Assembly (NCBI RefSeq): GCF_035920365.1
Contig: NZ_CP109150.1
Location: 4,216,001-4,280,000 of the forward strand
Reading direction: 5' to 3'
DNA: 64,000 bases
Source of the DNA: Micromonospora sp. NBC_01740
GTDB taxonomy: Bacteria; Actinomycetota; Actinomycetes; Mycobacteriales; Micromonosporaceae
Shown here: piece by piece, positions 10,634 to 18,926 of the stretch
Position numbering within the stretch: position 1 is the stretch's first letter
Layout: every line of letters begins with the position of its first letter
The notes under the pieces: model-generated
The model's input: the letters and a program-made list of their open reading frames with translations, nothing else
What the model was told of the DNA's origin: nothing
The model's database searches: none
Position numbers and translations under genes: made by a program

Positions 10634-12298
10634 ATGTCGTCGCGACCCACCCGCCTTGAGGCGGTCGATCTCGACACCGCTGTCCATCCCCTGCTGCCGG
10701 GCCAGCTCGCGCACCACCGCGCCCTGTGGGGGACGGCGGAGCAGGGCGTGGCAGTCTGGATGTCCTACCAGGTCACCGGCCCGCTGGACGTCGCCGCATT
10801 CGTCGGCGCGGTGCGCTCGACGGTCGCCCGGCACGCGGCGCTGCGGATCGGTGTCACGACGCTCGACGGTGAACCTGTCCAGTGGGTGCGGCCGATGCCC
10901 GACGATCGCCGGCTCGTGGCGATGACCCAGGTCACGGCGAACGACACCGAGCAGTTCACCCGCTACGTGCGCTCCGTCCTCGCGGCGGACATCCGGCGCC
11001 CCTTCGACCTCGCGGTCGAGTACCCGTTCGTGCTGCGGTTGCTGCGGTTCACTCCGACTCTGCACGCCGTGCTCGGGGTGTTCTCCAACTACGCCGTGGA
11101 CGCCACCGCCCGGATGATCGTCGTACGCGACCTGTGGGGGGCCTACTTCGGCGGCGGGACCGACGCCGACCCCGTGGACGCCGACTACCTCGCCGCGGTG
11201 ACCGGCCAGGCCGCCGCCGCCGACTCGGCGCGCGCCCAGGCGGTGTCCGCGTACTGGCGGCAGCGTGGCCCCTGGCTGCCGCCCCGGTGTCAGTTTCTTC
11301 CGGGGCTCGGCGGGCCGTCCGCGAGCGTCGCCCACACCGAGCTGCTGACCCTGGTCGAGGACGAGTGGAAGGACGTGCGCGAGCGCTGGCAGGCCGCCGG
11401 CTTCAGCACCGTCCAGTGGCTCCTCACGTTGTTCGCGGCCGCCGTGTTCCAGCTGACGCCGCAGGACCGCCTCGTCGTCTCGATGAAGCTGAACGGCAGG
11501 CGTCACGCCGACCAGGGCGTCGTCGGCATGTTCGACGTCGTCGTGCCGGTCGTGCTGGACCGGCCGGACCGGCCCGCCGACCTGCTGGTGCAGGTGCGGC
11601 GGGAGCTGTTGTCGGCGACCTCGCGCCGCACCGTCACGCGGCAGGCGTTGGACGACATGTGGGCGACGGCGGTCCGACGCCTGGGCCGTCCGGTCCACGA
11701 CACCCTGTCGATGACGTACCTGGAGGACACCGCCGACCGCGACGACGCCGACGGCGGCGCGATCGCCATCGAGCGCGGCGCGTACACCCCGACGTTGGTC
11801 AGGACCGCCGACGGCCTGCGGATCGCCGCGAACGAGCGGCCCAACGGGCTGGGCGTCCGGCTGACCGTCGACGGCGAGACCATGTCGCAGGCCACCTTCA
11901 CCAGGTTCGTCGCCGCCTTCCGCGCACTGCTGGCCGGAGACGACCCGGCCAGCGCCGCGCCGGCGACGGAGAGCGGCCCCGGGCTCACGCCACTTCGCGC
12001 ACCCGACGGTGCGGTCGTGCTGGTCGTCGACCTGGCCGAGGTGACCTCGGTCCTCGACTCGCACCCCGCGGTCGCCTCCGCCAGGATCTCGGTGGAGGTC
12101 GCCGAGGACGGCGGATCGCGACTCGCCGCCGAGGTGACGCCCGCCGACGCCGGAGTCACGGCGGACGATCTCGCCAGCCACGTCCGTTCCCACGTCGCCG
12201 GCCGGCCGTTCCTGGCGGTCCCGGTGCGCATCGCGGTGGTGTCCGGCACCCCCGACGACGAACGGTCCGAGGAGCTATTCATGGATGGAGTTGGTTGA
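10634..12298 (+). CDS. Condensation-domain-like protein with degenerate active site
   Basis: 554 residues. The first 440 or so have the shape of an NRPS condensation domain: a LLPGQLAHHRALW opening, the RHAALRIGV motif near residue 66-74, a later latch region VSMKLNGRRHADQGVVGMFD, and a bridging region. The catalytic HHxxxDG box is replaced by SNYAVDA at residues 151-157, so both histidines are gone while the Asp stays. The last 100 residues (VVDLAEVTSVLDSHPAVASA and onward) look like the small C-terminal subdomain of an adenylation enzyme, giving an unusual fusion. It may be a non-catalytic scaffold, or use another mechanism with the transglutaminase-like protein supplying amide formation. 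The next gene, a carrier protein, starts two bases after its stop. Confidence 0.75.
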   Translation: MSSRPTRLEAVDLDTAVHPLLPGQLAHHRALWGTAEQGVAVWMSYQVTGPLDVAAFVGAVRSTVARHAALRIGVTTLDGEPVQWVRPMPDDRRLVAMTQVTANDTEQFTRYVRSVLAADIRRPFDLAVEYPFVLRLLRFTPTLHAVLGVFSNYAVDATARMIVVRDLWGAYFGGGTDADPVDADYLAAVTGQAAAADSARAQAVSAYWRQRGPWLPPRCQFLPGLGGPSASVAHTELLTLVEDEWKDVRERWQAAGFSTVQWLLTLFAAAVFQLTPQDRLVVSMKLNGRRHADQGVVGMFDVVVPVVLDRPDRPADLLVQVRRELLSATSRRTVTRQALDDMWATAVRRLGRPVHDTLSMTYLEDTADRDDADGGAIAIERGAYTPTLVRTADGLRIAANERPNGLGVRLTVDGETMSQATFTRFVAAFRALLAGDDPASAAPATESGPGLTPLRAPDGAVVLVVDLAEVTSVLDSHPAVASARISVEVAEDGGSRLAAEVTPADAGVTADDLASHVRSHVAGRPFLAVPVRIAVVSGTPDDERSEELFMDGVG

Positions 12299-12300
12299 GC

Positions 12301-12567
12301 GTGGAGAGTGTCCACGTCGACACGGTGATCGACGAGGAAACCCTTGACGCGGTGGCGAAGCGGGTGCTCACCGTGCCGCCGGTCGGCGACGCGCCGCGCT
12401 ACACCGGTGCGATGCAGTTGGCCGAGCTGGAGATCGACAGCCTCGTCGTCGCGGAACTCATCGTCGAGTTCGAGCAGGAGCTGGGTGTACTGCTGGACGT
12501 CGTCGCCGTCGACCGGATGGAGACGCTCGCGGACCTCTGCCGGGCGCTGCAACCGGCAGCAGGCTGA
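12301..12567 (+). CDS. Acyl/peptidyl carrier protein 1
   Basis: 88 residues, starting with GTG two bases after the previous stop. The helix-start motif LEIDSLVVAELIVEFEQEL carries the serine that takes the 4'-phosphopantetheine arm, and the rest has the usual acidic four-helix pattern with a DRMETLADLCRAL end. It should carry an acyl or aminoacyl group as a thioester between the adenylation enzymes and the tailoring steps. Its context, between a degenerate condensation protein and adenylation enzyme 2, suggests it is loaded by the latter. The motif has Ile-Asp-Ser in place of the common Gly-Asp-Ser or Leu-Asp-Ser. Confidence 0.88.
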   Translation: MESVHVDTVIDEETLDAVAKRVLTVPPVGDAPRYTGAMQLAELEIDSLVVAELIVEFEQELGVLLDVVAVDRMETLADLCRALQPAAG

Positions 12568-12570
12568 GCC

Positions 12571-13770
12571 ATGCCCGTGACTATCCATGCCGATCCGCTG
12601 GCGCAGCGGATCGTCCGGCTGCGAGAGGCGGTCGCGGCGACCGGCCTGCGCCACCTCGCGGTCGAGGTGGCCTCCGGGCCGGATCTCGTGGTCGCACTGC
12701 GTGCGCTCCGCCCGCTCGACGCGTCCGTGGTCGTGGTGGGTCCGACCGTCACCGCGTCGGCGCTGGCGGAGCTGCGCCCGCAGGCCGTGCTGAACGTCGC
12801 GAGCGGGCGGATCCGGCCTACCGAGGAGGGCAGCCGGCCCTCCGGCGCAGGGCAGGGCGGGCTGTGGATCTTCTCGTCGGGCACCACGGGTACCCCGACC
12901 CCGACCTACTGGCCCTGGCCGGAGCTGACCCGCGGCGCCGACTGGGACACCGCGCACCGTGACGAGAGGTGGGGGATCGGCTACGCACCCTTCACCTACG
13001 CCGGGGTGGAGGCCGTGAGCCAGGCGTTGGGCCGGGCTGCCAGCATCGACTTCCTCACCCCGACCGACCTGGCCGTCGGGACGGGCGCACGCTACGACGT
13101 CGTCGCCGGCACCCCGTCGTTCTGGCGGATGGCGGCGCTGCACCGGGGGACCGACGAGGCCCGACCGCAGGTGCACACCGTCTCGATGGGCGGCGAGCCG
13201 GTGGACGCCCAGCTGCTACGGCTGATCGAGTCGGCGTTCGCGCCGCAACGCGTCCTGCAGTTCTACGCCAGCACCGAGCTGGGCCGGATCGCCACCGTCT
13301 CCGACGGGCTGCCGGGCCTGCCGCTCTCCGTCCTCGACGGGTACGGGCCGACCGGGAAGGCGCTGACGGTGCGTGACGGCGAGCTGCTCCTGTCCCCGGC
13401 GCCCGGCGCACCGTACCTGCCGACGGGGGACGAGGCGGCGATCCACGGTGGGCGCCTGCACATCCTCGGGCGACGCGGCGAGGTCATCAACGTGGGTGGG
13501 GTGAAGGTCGTGCCCGGCCACGTGGCCCGGCTGCTGCGGGAACTCCCGGACGTCGTCGCGGTCCGCGTCTACCCGGTGCGCAGCAGCGTGCTCGGCGCCG
13601 TCGTCGGCGCCGACGTCGTCACGCCGCCGGGCGCCGACCGTGACCTGGTCGTGCAGCGGGTCAAGGCCCATGCCCGCCGCGTACTGGCCCCGGCGGAACA
13701 ACCGCGTCGCGTCACCGTCGTCGACCAGCTTCCGACGGCACCGTCCGGAAAGGCGGCCCGCGGTGAGTGA
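12571..13770 (+). CDS. Adenylation enzyme 2, short and divergent
   Basis: A 399-residue AMP-binding protein, roughly 100 residues shorter than normal because the N-terminal subdomain is reduced. The P-loop is IFSSGTTGTPTPTY, which lacks the usual Lys-Gly. The acceptor motif YASTELGRIA, the YLPTGDEAAI turn and a C-terminal LPTAPSGKAAR with the catalytic lysine are retained, so adenylation is plausible. It starts three bases after carrier protein 1 and its end overlaps the SDR gene by eight bases. Pairing with carrier 1 is the simplest reading. It could instead be a ligase for an unusual small acid. Specificity is not readable. Confidence 0.75.
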   Translation: MPVTIHADPLAQRIVRLREAVAATGLRHLAVEVASGPDLVVALRALRPLDASVVVVGPTVTASALAELRPQAVLNVASGRIRPTEEGSRPSGAGQGGLWIFSSGTTGTPTPTYWPWPELTRGADWDTAHRDERWGIGYAPFTYAGVEAVSQALGRAASIDFLTPTDLAVGTGARYDVVAGTPSFWRMAALHRGTDEARPQVHTVSMGGEPVDAQLLRLIESAFAPQRVLQFYASTELGRIATVSDGLPGLPLSVLDGYGPTGKALTVRDGELLLSPAPGAPYLPTGDEAAIHGGRLHILGRRGEVINVGGVKVVPGHVARLLRELPDVVAVRVYPVRSSVLGAVVGADVVTPPGADRDLVVQRVKAHARRVLAPAEQPRRVTVVDQLPTAPSGKAARGE

Positions 13771-14491
13771 GGCACTCGGGACGGTGTTCGTCACCGGCGG
13801 TACCCGGGGTATCGGGCTGGCTGTCACCCGGCAGCTGCTGACCGTCGGTTACCGGGTGGTCGCCGTGGCACGGACCGCTCCCAGCGAGTTCGCGGCCCTG
13901 CGGGAGTCCGTCGGTGACCCGCTGACGTTCCTCGCCGCCGACCTCACCAGCGGCGACGATCGGCTCGCGGTGGCCAACCGGCTCCGGGAGTGCGCCGATC
14001 TCCACGGTCTCGTCAACAACGCGGGGGTGGCGAGCGCGGCTCTGCACGTGGCCGCCGCACGGTCGGACATGACCCGGATGTGGCAGCTCAACGTCGAGGT
14101 CCCGATGTCCCTGTCCCAGGCGGCGGTCAAGGCGATGTACCGCCGTGGCGGACGCATCGTCAACATCACCTCGATCGCGGCCCATCGGACCTTCCGTGGG
14201 CTCGGCGCGTACACCGCGACCAAGTGCGCTCTGGAAGGGTTCTCGAGGGTGCTCGCCGCCGAGGTCGGCAGCCGGGGCATCACGGTCAACTGCGTCGCAC
14301 CGGGCTTCATCGACACCGCCATGACCGCATCGATCGAGGACGGCCTCCGCGCCGCGATCAATCGACGGAACATGCTCAACCGGGCCGCCACCGTCGCCGA
14401 CGTGGCGCGGTCGGTCGAGTTCCTGCTCTCACCCGCCGCGGAGGCCATCACCGCGCAGGTGCTCCGGGTCGACTCGGGCAGCGGCGGATGA
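13763..14491 (+). CDS. Short-chain dehydrogenase/reductase (FabG-like)
   Basis: 242 residues from a GTG that overlaps the previous stop. The nucleotide-binding TGGTRGIGLAV, the NNAG motif, and the catalytic Ser-Tyr-Lys set (ITSIAAHRTFRGLGAYTATK) are all present, with VAPGFIDTAMT in the substrate loop as in 3-oxoacyl-ACP reductases. It should reduce a ketone or oxidise an alcohol with NADP(H), perhaps on a carrier-bound intermediate. It overlaps the exporter gene by four bases (ATGA). Position between carrier-protein genes and the exporter argues for a tailoring step rather than primary metabolism. Confidence 0.85.
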   Translation: MSEALGTVFVTGGTRGIGLAVTRQLLTVGYRVVAVARTAPSEFAALRESVGDPLTFLAADLTSGDDRLAVANRLRECADLHGLVNNAGVASAALHVAAARSDMTRMWQLNVEVPMSLSQAAVKAMYRRGGRIVNITSIAAHRTFRGLGAYTATKCALEGFSRVLAAEVGSRGITVNCVAPGFIDTAMTASIEDGLRAAINRRNMLNRAATVADVARSVEFLLSPAAEAITAQVLRVDSGSGG

Positions 14492-16866
14492 GCACGCTGG
14501 ACAAGACCGGGCAGGCGGAACAGGCCCCCCGGCCGCCGGAGGCGACGAGCCTACCGACGGAGTTCACCGACCGACGGCAGCGCTTCCGGCGCGAGGCGTT
14601 GCGTCACCACGGCGTCAACCGGGATACCGGCGACGCGGTGGAGCTCGGCTGGCGGGCGCTACCCGGCCTGGCCGCGTTGCGCAGCCTGCGGTGGCGCAAC
14701 GTGCGGGCCGCGCTGCGGGTCTCGCGCACCCGGGTTCCGGTCGTGCTCCAGTCGCAGATGAGCGAGTGTGGGGCTGCCGCGCTGGCGATGGTCCTCGCCT
14801 ACTTCGGTCAACCGGTCCCCCTCGACGAGTTGCGCACCGAGACCAACACGGGCCGGGACGGGGTCGCGGCCCGCGCGATGCTCGCTGCCGCGCGGCGGCG
14901 CGGCCTGGTCGCGCGCGGAGTCCGGGTCTCCATCGAAGGGCTGCGCAACCTCCCCCCGGCGACCATCCTCTTCTGGAACTTCATCCACTTCGTCGTGTTG
15001 GAGCGGGTGACCGACACCCACCTGTACATCGTCGATCCGGCCTTCGGCCGGCGTAAGGTCAGCCTGGCCGAGGCCGGCAAGGCGTTCACCGGTGTGGCGC
15101 TGGAGTTCCATCCACCGGTCGGCGCCACGACGTCGCGGCGAGGGGCCGACGCCCGGAACCTCGGCGCGAGCCGCCTGCCGTACCTGTCGAAGTTCTTCCC
15201 GCGTACGGCCGCCTGGGTTCCTCTCGCGCTGACCTCGGTCGCGCTGACCCTGTGCGGCCTGGCGGTGCCGGCCGCCTCCACCTACGTCGTGCACCGGGCG
15301 GGCCAGCCCGGCGAACCGGTCAGCGCCTGGCTGCTGTTCGGGGCGGCGGTCGTGCTGTTCGCGATGTACTTCTGGATGCAGACCGTCCGTCGGCTGGCCC
15401 TGCTGTCCGTGCAGACTCTCGCCGACAAGTCGGTGACCCTCGGAGCGGTCCACCACCTCGTCGCCCTGCCGTTCGACTACTTCGCCCAGCGCCACACCGG
15501 CGACCTCTCCATGCGGGTCCGCACCAGCAACGCGGTCCGTCAGATCCTGACGGGATCCGCGCTGTCGGCCGTGCTCGACGGGGTGCTGGTGCTCGTGTAC
15601 GGCGGGCTCATCGTCGTCGCGGACCGGCGTCTCGGCGCGCTGGTGCTCACCCTCGCCGTCGCCCAGCTCGCTCTGCTCGCGTTCAGCTGGCGCAAGCAGG
15701 AATACCTGACCGCGGCGTTGTTGGAGGCGCAGGCGAAGAGCCACACCGAGCTGTTCCAGTTGCTGGACAGCGTGCCGACGCTGAAGGCCTCCGGGCTGGA
15801 GGGCGCCGCGGCGGAGACCTGGAGCCACACGTTCGTCGCCGAGGTGAACGCCAGGACCCGCAGCCGGCGGTTCCTCGGCGTGTGCGAGGCCGTCAGCACC
15901 GCGATCCAGTTCCTCGCTCCGCTCGCCGTGCTCGCCGCCGGTCTGGTCCTGCTCGGTCGCGGCGAGATCTCCCTGTCCCGGGTGGTGGGCTTCTCCGCCC
16001 TGGCCATGGGAATGTTCGTACCGCTGGCGAGTCTGGTGCAGACCGGGCTGGAGGTCGCCGGCCTGAGGGCCACGTTGACCCGGCTCGCCGACATCCTGGA
16101 CGCGCGACCGGAGGCCGGCCCGGACGCGGTGGTGCCGTCCCGCGTCACCGGCGCCATCACGCTCGACGACGTGCGGTTCGCCTATCCGGGCGCGCGGACG
16201 CCGGCGCTCGTGGACGTCAACGCACAGATCGAGCCCGGGCAGTTCACTCTCATCCTCGGTGAGTCCGGCTCCGGCAAGTCGACGCTCGCCATGCTGCTGG
16301 CGGGGCTCTACCTGCCCAGCGCCGGCACGGTGTCCCTCGACGGCACGCCGACGGATCAGCTGGACCGGCCGGCCGCGCGGCGGTCGATGGCGTACGTCCG
16401 GCAGGACGCCCGGCTGTTCGGCGGGACCATCCGGGAGAACATCGCGCTCGGCCGGCCGGAGTGCTCCCTGGAGGACGTCATCGCCGCTGCCCGGCTGGCC
16501 GAGGTCCACGACGACATCGACGCGATGCCGATGCGGTACGAGACGCTGCTCGGCAGTTCCGGGACGGGCCTGTCCGGTGGGCAGATCCAACGCATCTCCC
16601 TGGCGCGGGCCCTGCTGCGGAACTCCGAGCTGCTGATCCTCGACGAGGCGACCAGCGCCCTCGACCGGCTCACGGAGGACCGCATCATGGCCAACCTGCG
16701 CCGGACCGGGCGCTCGCTGGTGGTCGTCGCCCACCGCCTCTCCCATCCCGAGGCCGCCGACCAGATCCTCGTCATGAGCGACGGCAGGCTCGTCCAGCGT
16801 GGCCGCCACGAGGACCTGATGGCCGAGGACGGTCTGTACCGGCGCCTCGTGGGAGGTGCCTCGTGA
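14488..16866 (+). CDS. C39 peptidase-containing ABC exporter (PCAT)
   Basis: 792 residues with three parts. After a basic 75-residue extension, a C39 cysteine peptidase domain carries Cys94 (QMSECGAAAL), His168 (FIHFVV) and Asp183 (IVDPAFG), the full triad. Six membrane helices follow (about 230-480), then an ATPase with Walker A GESGSGKST near 591, the signature LSGGQIQR and Walker B LLILDEATSALD. Such proteins cut a precursor peptide after a double-glycine-type leader and export the rest. That function matches the two leaders at 23609 and 23758, which end in VVGA and VVGG. Finding this exporter inside a carrier-protein operon is the key link between the enzymes and the tiny peptides. Starts at ATGA overlap with the SDR. 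Confidence 0.92.
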   Translation: MSTLDKTGQAEQAPRPPEATSLPTEFTDRRQRFRREALRHHGVNRDTGDAVELGWRALPGLAALRSLRWRNVRAALRVSRTRVPVVLQSQMSECGAAALAMVLAYFGQPVPLDELRTETNTGRDGVAARAMLAAARRRGLVARGVRVSIEGLRNLPPATILFWNFIHFVVLERVTDTHLYIVDPAFGRRKVSLAEAGKAFTGVALEFHPPVGATTSRRGADARNLGASRLPYLSKFFPRTAAWVPLALTSVALTLCGLAVPAASTYVVHRAGQPGEPVSAWLLFGAAVVLFAMYFWMQTVRRLALLSVQTLADKSVTLGAVHHLVALPFDYFAQRHTGDLSMRVRTSNAVRQILTGSALSAVLDGVLVLVYGGLIVVADRRLGALVLTLAVAQLALLAFSWRKQEYLTAALLEAQAKSHTELFQLLDSVPTLKASGLEGAAAETWSHTFVAEVNARTRSRRFLGVCEAVSTAIQFLAPLAVLAAGLVLLGRGEISLSRVVGFSALAMGMFVPLASLVQTGLEVAGLRATLTRLADILDARPEAGPDAVVPSRVTGAITLDDVRFAYPGARTPALVDVNAQIEPGQFTLILGESGSGKSTLAMLLAGLYLPSAGTVSLDGTPTDQLDRPAARRSMAYVRQDARLFGGTIRENIALGRPECSLEDVIAAARLAEVHDDIDAMPMRYETLLGSSGTGLSGGQIQRISLARALLRNSELLILDEATSALDRLTEDRIMANLRRTGRSLVVVAHRLSHPEAADQILVMSDGRLVQRGRHEDLMAEDGLYRRLVGGAS

Positions 16867-17774
16867 CAGCCGAGCGTTGGCTCGACCGGCAGGCGCTCGA
16901 CGCCCTGCTGCCGCTGATCCTGCAGGTGCCGCACTCGCATCGGCGCTTCGAGATGGACGCCGCCACGGCCGCCGCCGAGTACCAGATCGACGGGCCGGGC
17001 CTCGACGTCCTCGTCGCCGCCGGTCTGCCCTCGGCGGCCGGCGCGGACGGCCTCCTGTTCGACGCCACCGACCTGCGCAACGTCTCGGTGCACCTGGACC
17101 CGCGCTCGCGCGGGCGCAAGGTCCTCTCCTGGTGGATCCGCGAGCTGGGGCGCCCCACCGCCCACGCCCGCTACCGGATGGACTACGTGGCGCAGTGCCC
17201 GGAGCCCGGGCACGACGAGCCGTGCCGGTGGCGCCTCGCGGTGCCGGACGACGCCTGGCACGAGACGACGTCGGCACAGGACCGGGGCGGCGTGCTGCAC
17301 TCGGTGACGTTCGACCGGCCGCGGACCTGGCCGGAACTGCCGACCGCGGTGCTCGACCTGCTGGCGGAGACCCGGCACATCCGGTTCCTCTGGCTGCCGG
17401 AGACGTTGCGCGCCGACAGCGCCTTCGTCCGTGACACCGGGATCGGCGACTGCGTCGGCGTGGCCCACCTGCTGGTCGAGGAGGCCCGCAGGCGGGGACT
17501 GACCGCCCGGTTCTCCTTCGGCAGGTCGCTGACCCCACCGATCTCCGCATCGCACTCGTGGGCGGAGTTCCAGGTCGACGGGGTCTGGGTCCCGGTCGAC
17601 CCGGTGCTCCTGGACGCCCTGGGGCAGTGGGGCATGGCCGGGCCAGAGTGGCAGCGCGACCGCTCGCTCGGTGCCATTCTCGGCCGCGTCGGACCCAGCT
17701 GGCGCGACCTGGTGACGCATGCCGGTCAGCCGGTTTTCGCGAGATTCCCAACCTACCGCGACACGGGAGGGTGA
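16863..17774 (+). CDS. Transglutaminase-like protein, possible amide synthase
   Basis: 303 residues. The transglutaminase-core triad is intact: Cys197 in GIGDCVGVAHLL, His231 in SASHSWAEF and Asp246 in VPVDPVLLD. The N-terminal half is family-specific, with a YRMDYVAQCPEPGHDEPC segment. Transglutaminase homologues in natural-product clusters can form amides between carrier-bound acyl groups, as AdmF does in andrimid biosynthesis, or act as peptidases. With two carrier proteins, several adenylation enzymes and a condensation domain lacking its histidines, a role as the amide-forming enzyme is a reasonable inference. Its GTG start overlaps the exporter stop by four bases and a carrier protein follows directly. 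Confidence 0.8.
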   Translation: MTAERWLDRQALDALLPLILQVPHSHRRFEMDAATAAAEYQIDGPGLDVLVAAGLPSAAGADGLLFDATDLRNVSVHLDPRSRGRKVLSWWIRELGRPTAHARYRMDYVAQCPEPGHDEPCRWRLAVPDDAWHETTSAQDRGGVLHSVTFDRPRTWPELPTAVLDLLAETRHIRFLWLPETLRADSAFVRDTGIGDCVGVAHLLVEEARRRGLTARFSFGRSLTPPISASHSWAEFQVDGVWVPVDPVLLDALGQWGMAGPEWQRDRSLGAILGRVGPSWRDLVTHAGQPVFARFPTYRDTGG

Positions 17775-17775
17775 C

Positions 17776-18018
17776 ATGGTGGATTGGCCACCCGCCTTTG
17801 AACCACTCATTCGGGAGCGCAGTCGGCTGCTCAGTGCCGACTCGCCCCTGGAGCCTGACCAGAGCCTGACCGAGCTCGGTGTCGACTCGCTGGAAGTGGT
17901 CGAGTTGATCGTCAACCTGGAGACCGAGTTCGACATCGAGATCCCACCCGAGCTGTTGCAGCCGGAGGTCTTCGCGACTCCGGGCACCATCTGGAACGCG
18001 GTCAGGAGCCTGATGTGA
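17776..18018 (+). CDS. Acyl/peptidyl carrier protein 2
   Basis: 80 residues. The start ATG at 17776 follows gggagg at 17765-17770 and the transglutaminase stop by one base. The phosphopantetheine site is LGVDSLEVVELIVNLETEF, and the protein ends with the usual TIWNAVRSL helix. It clearly differs from carrier 1. Position next to the diiron oxygenase and adenylation enzyme 3 suggests that enzyme 3 loads it and the oxygenase acts on the tethered group. The diiron oxygenase start codon overlaps its stop. Confidence 0.9.
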   Translation: MVDWPPAFEPLIRERSRLLSADSPLEPDQSLTELGVDSLEVVELIVNLETEFDIEIPPELLQPEVFATPGTIWNAVRSLM

Positions 18019-18926
18019 CCGGCCCCGTCGAGGAGAGACACGCGGACATGCACCAGTCGTGGGAGCGGCTCACCACGGTCGCCGCCAGGTTGAGCGACCA
18101 GGCGCGGGACCAGCGCTACCACGTCTTCGACATCTTCGACTGGCCGGCGGAACTGCCGACGGACCAGTTCTGGATGAGCCCGGAGTTGACGACGTGCTAC
18201 GGCACCGCGGTGTGGGACCGCCTGTCGGATGCCGAACGGGTGCGCCTGACCCAGGCCGAGGCGGTGAACTTCTTCAGTCTCAACGTCCACCTCATCCGCG
18301 AGCTGATCGGCGAGGTGGCCGGGCGGATCTACGACACGCGGTACCCGGGCCTGTCGGAGTTCTTCCACGACTTCATCCACGAAGAGAACGAACACATGTG
18401 GTTCTTCGCCCAGTTCTGCCAGCGGTACGGGGGGAAGGTCTACAAGACCAAGCGCGTCGCCGGCACCGCGATCGAGGGTGGCCCCGCCATCCGTGACCTC
18501 GTCATCTTCGGTCGCATCCTCATCGCGGAGGAGCTGTGCGACTACTACAACGCGAAGATGGCGACCGACGGCCGGCTGCCGCACATCGCGCAGCAGATCA
18601 ACGCCGTCCACCACCAGGACGAGTCGCGACACATCGCCTTCGGTCGGCAGATGATGCGGGCGCTGTACGAGGAGGCGAAGCAGAGCGCGACGCCGGAGGA
18701 GATGGCGGGAGCCGGGACGTACCTGTCCCGCTACGTCAGCTCGTGCCTGCGGGCGTTCTACCACCCCGAGGTGTACGCGGACGCCGCCCTTCCCGAGGCC
18801 AGGCGGATCCGCGCCGAGGTGCTCGGCGACCAGTACCGTCAGGAGTTCCATCGGACCGTGATGCACAAGACCACCCGCTTCTTCGACCGGTTGGGGCTCT
18901 TCACGGAAGACACGGTGGCCTGGTGA
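18015..18926 (+). CDS. AurF-family diiron oxygenase
   Basis: 303 residues, all-helical, with two metal-binding repeats: Glu124-x-x-His127 in HEENEHMWFF and Glu203-x-x-His206 in HHQDESRHIAF, plus ligand candidates around EAVNFF (residue 82), IAEELCDYY (172-173) and His199. This is the pattern of AurF/CmlI-like ferritin-fold oxygenases, which oxidise amines to hydroxylamine, nitroso or nitro groups or hydroxylate carbons. I use GTG 18015 because it overlaps the carrier protein stop; ATG at 18048 is an alternative. Next to a carrier protein and an adenylation enzyme, an oxidation of a tethered amino acid is the likely job. Confidence 0.85.
   Translation: MTGPVEERHADMHQSWERLTTVAARLSDQARDQRYHVFDIFDWPAELPTDQFWMSPELTTCYGTAVWDRLSDAERVRLTQAEAVNFFSLNVHLIRELIGEVAGRIYDTRYPGLSEFFHDFIHEENEHMWFFAQFCQRYGGKVYKTKRVAGTAIEGGPAIRDLVIFGRILIAEELCDYYNAKMATDGRLPHIAQQINAVHHQDESRHIAFGRQMMRALYEEAKQSATPEEMAGAGTYLSRYVSSCLRAFYHPEVYADAALPEARRIRAEVLGDQYRQEFHRTVMHKTTRFFDRLGLFTEDTVAW

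Noticed and set aside
14488..16866. Reading the C39 exporter as belonging to the thiopeptide cluster
   Set aside because: It lies inside the coupled cluster A operon 42 kb from the thiopeptide precursors, whose leaders do not end in a plain double-glycine context used by such exporters as a rule.
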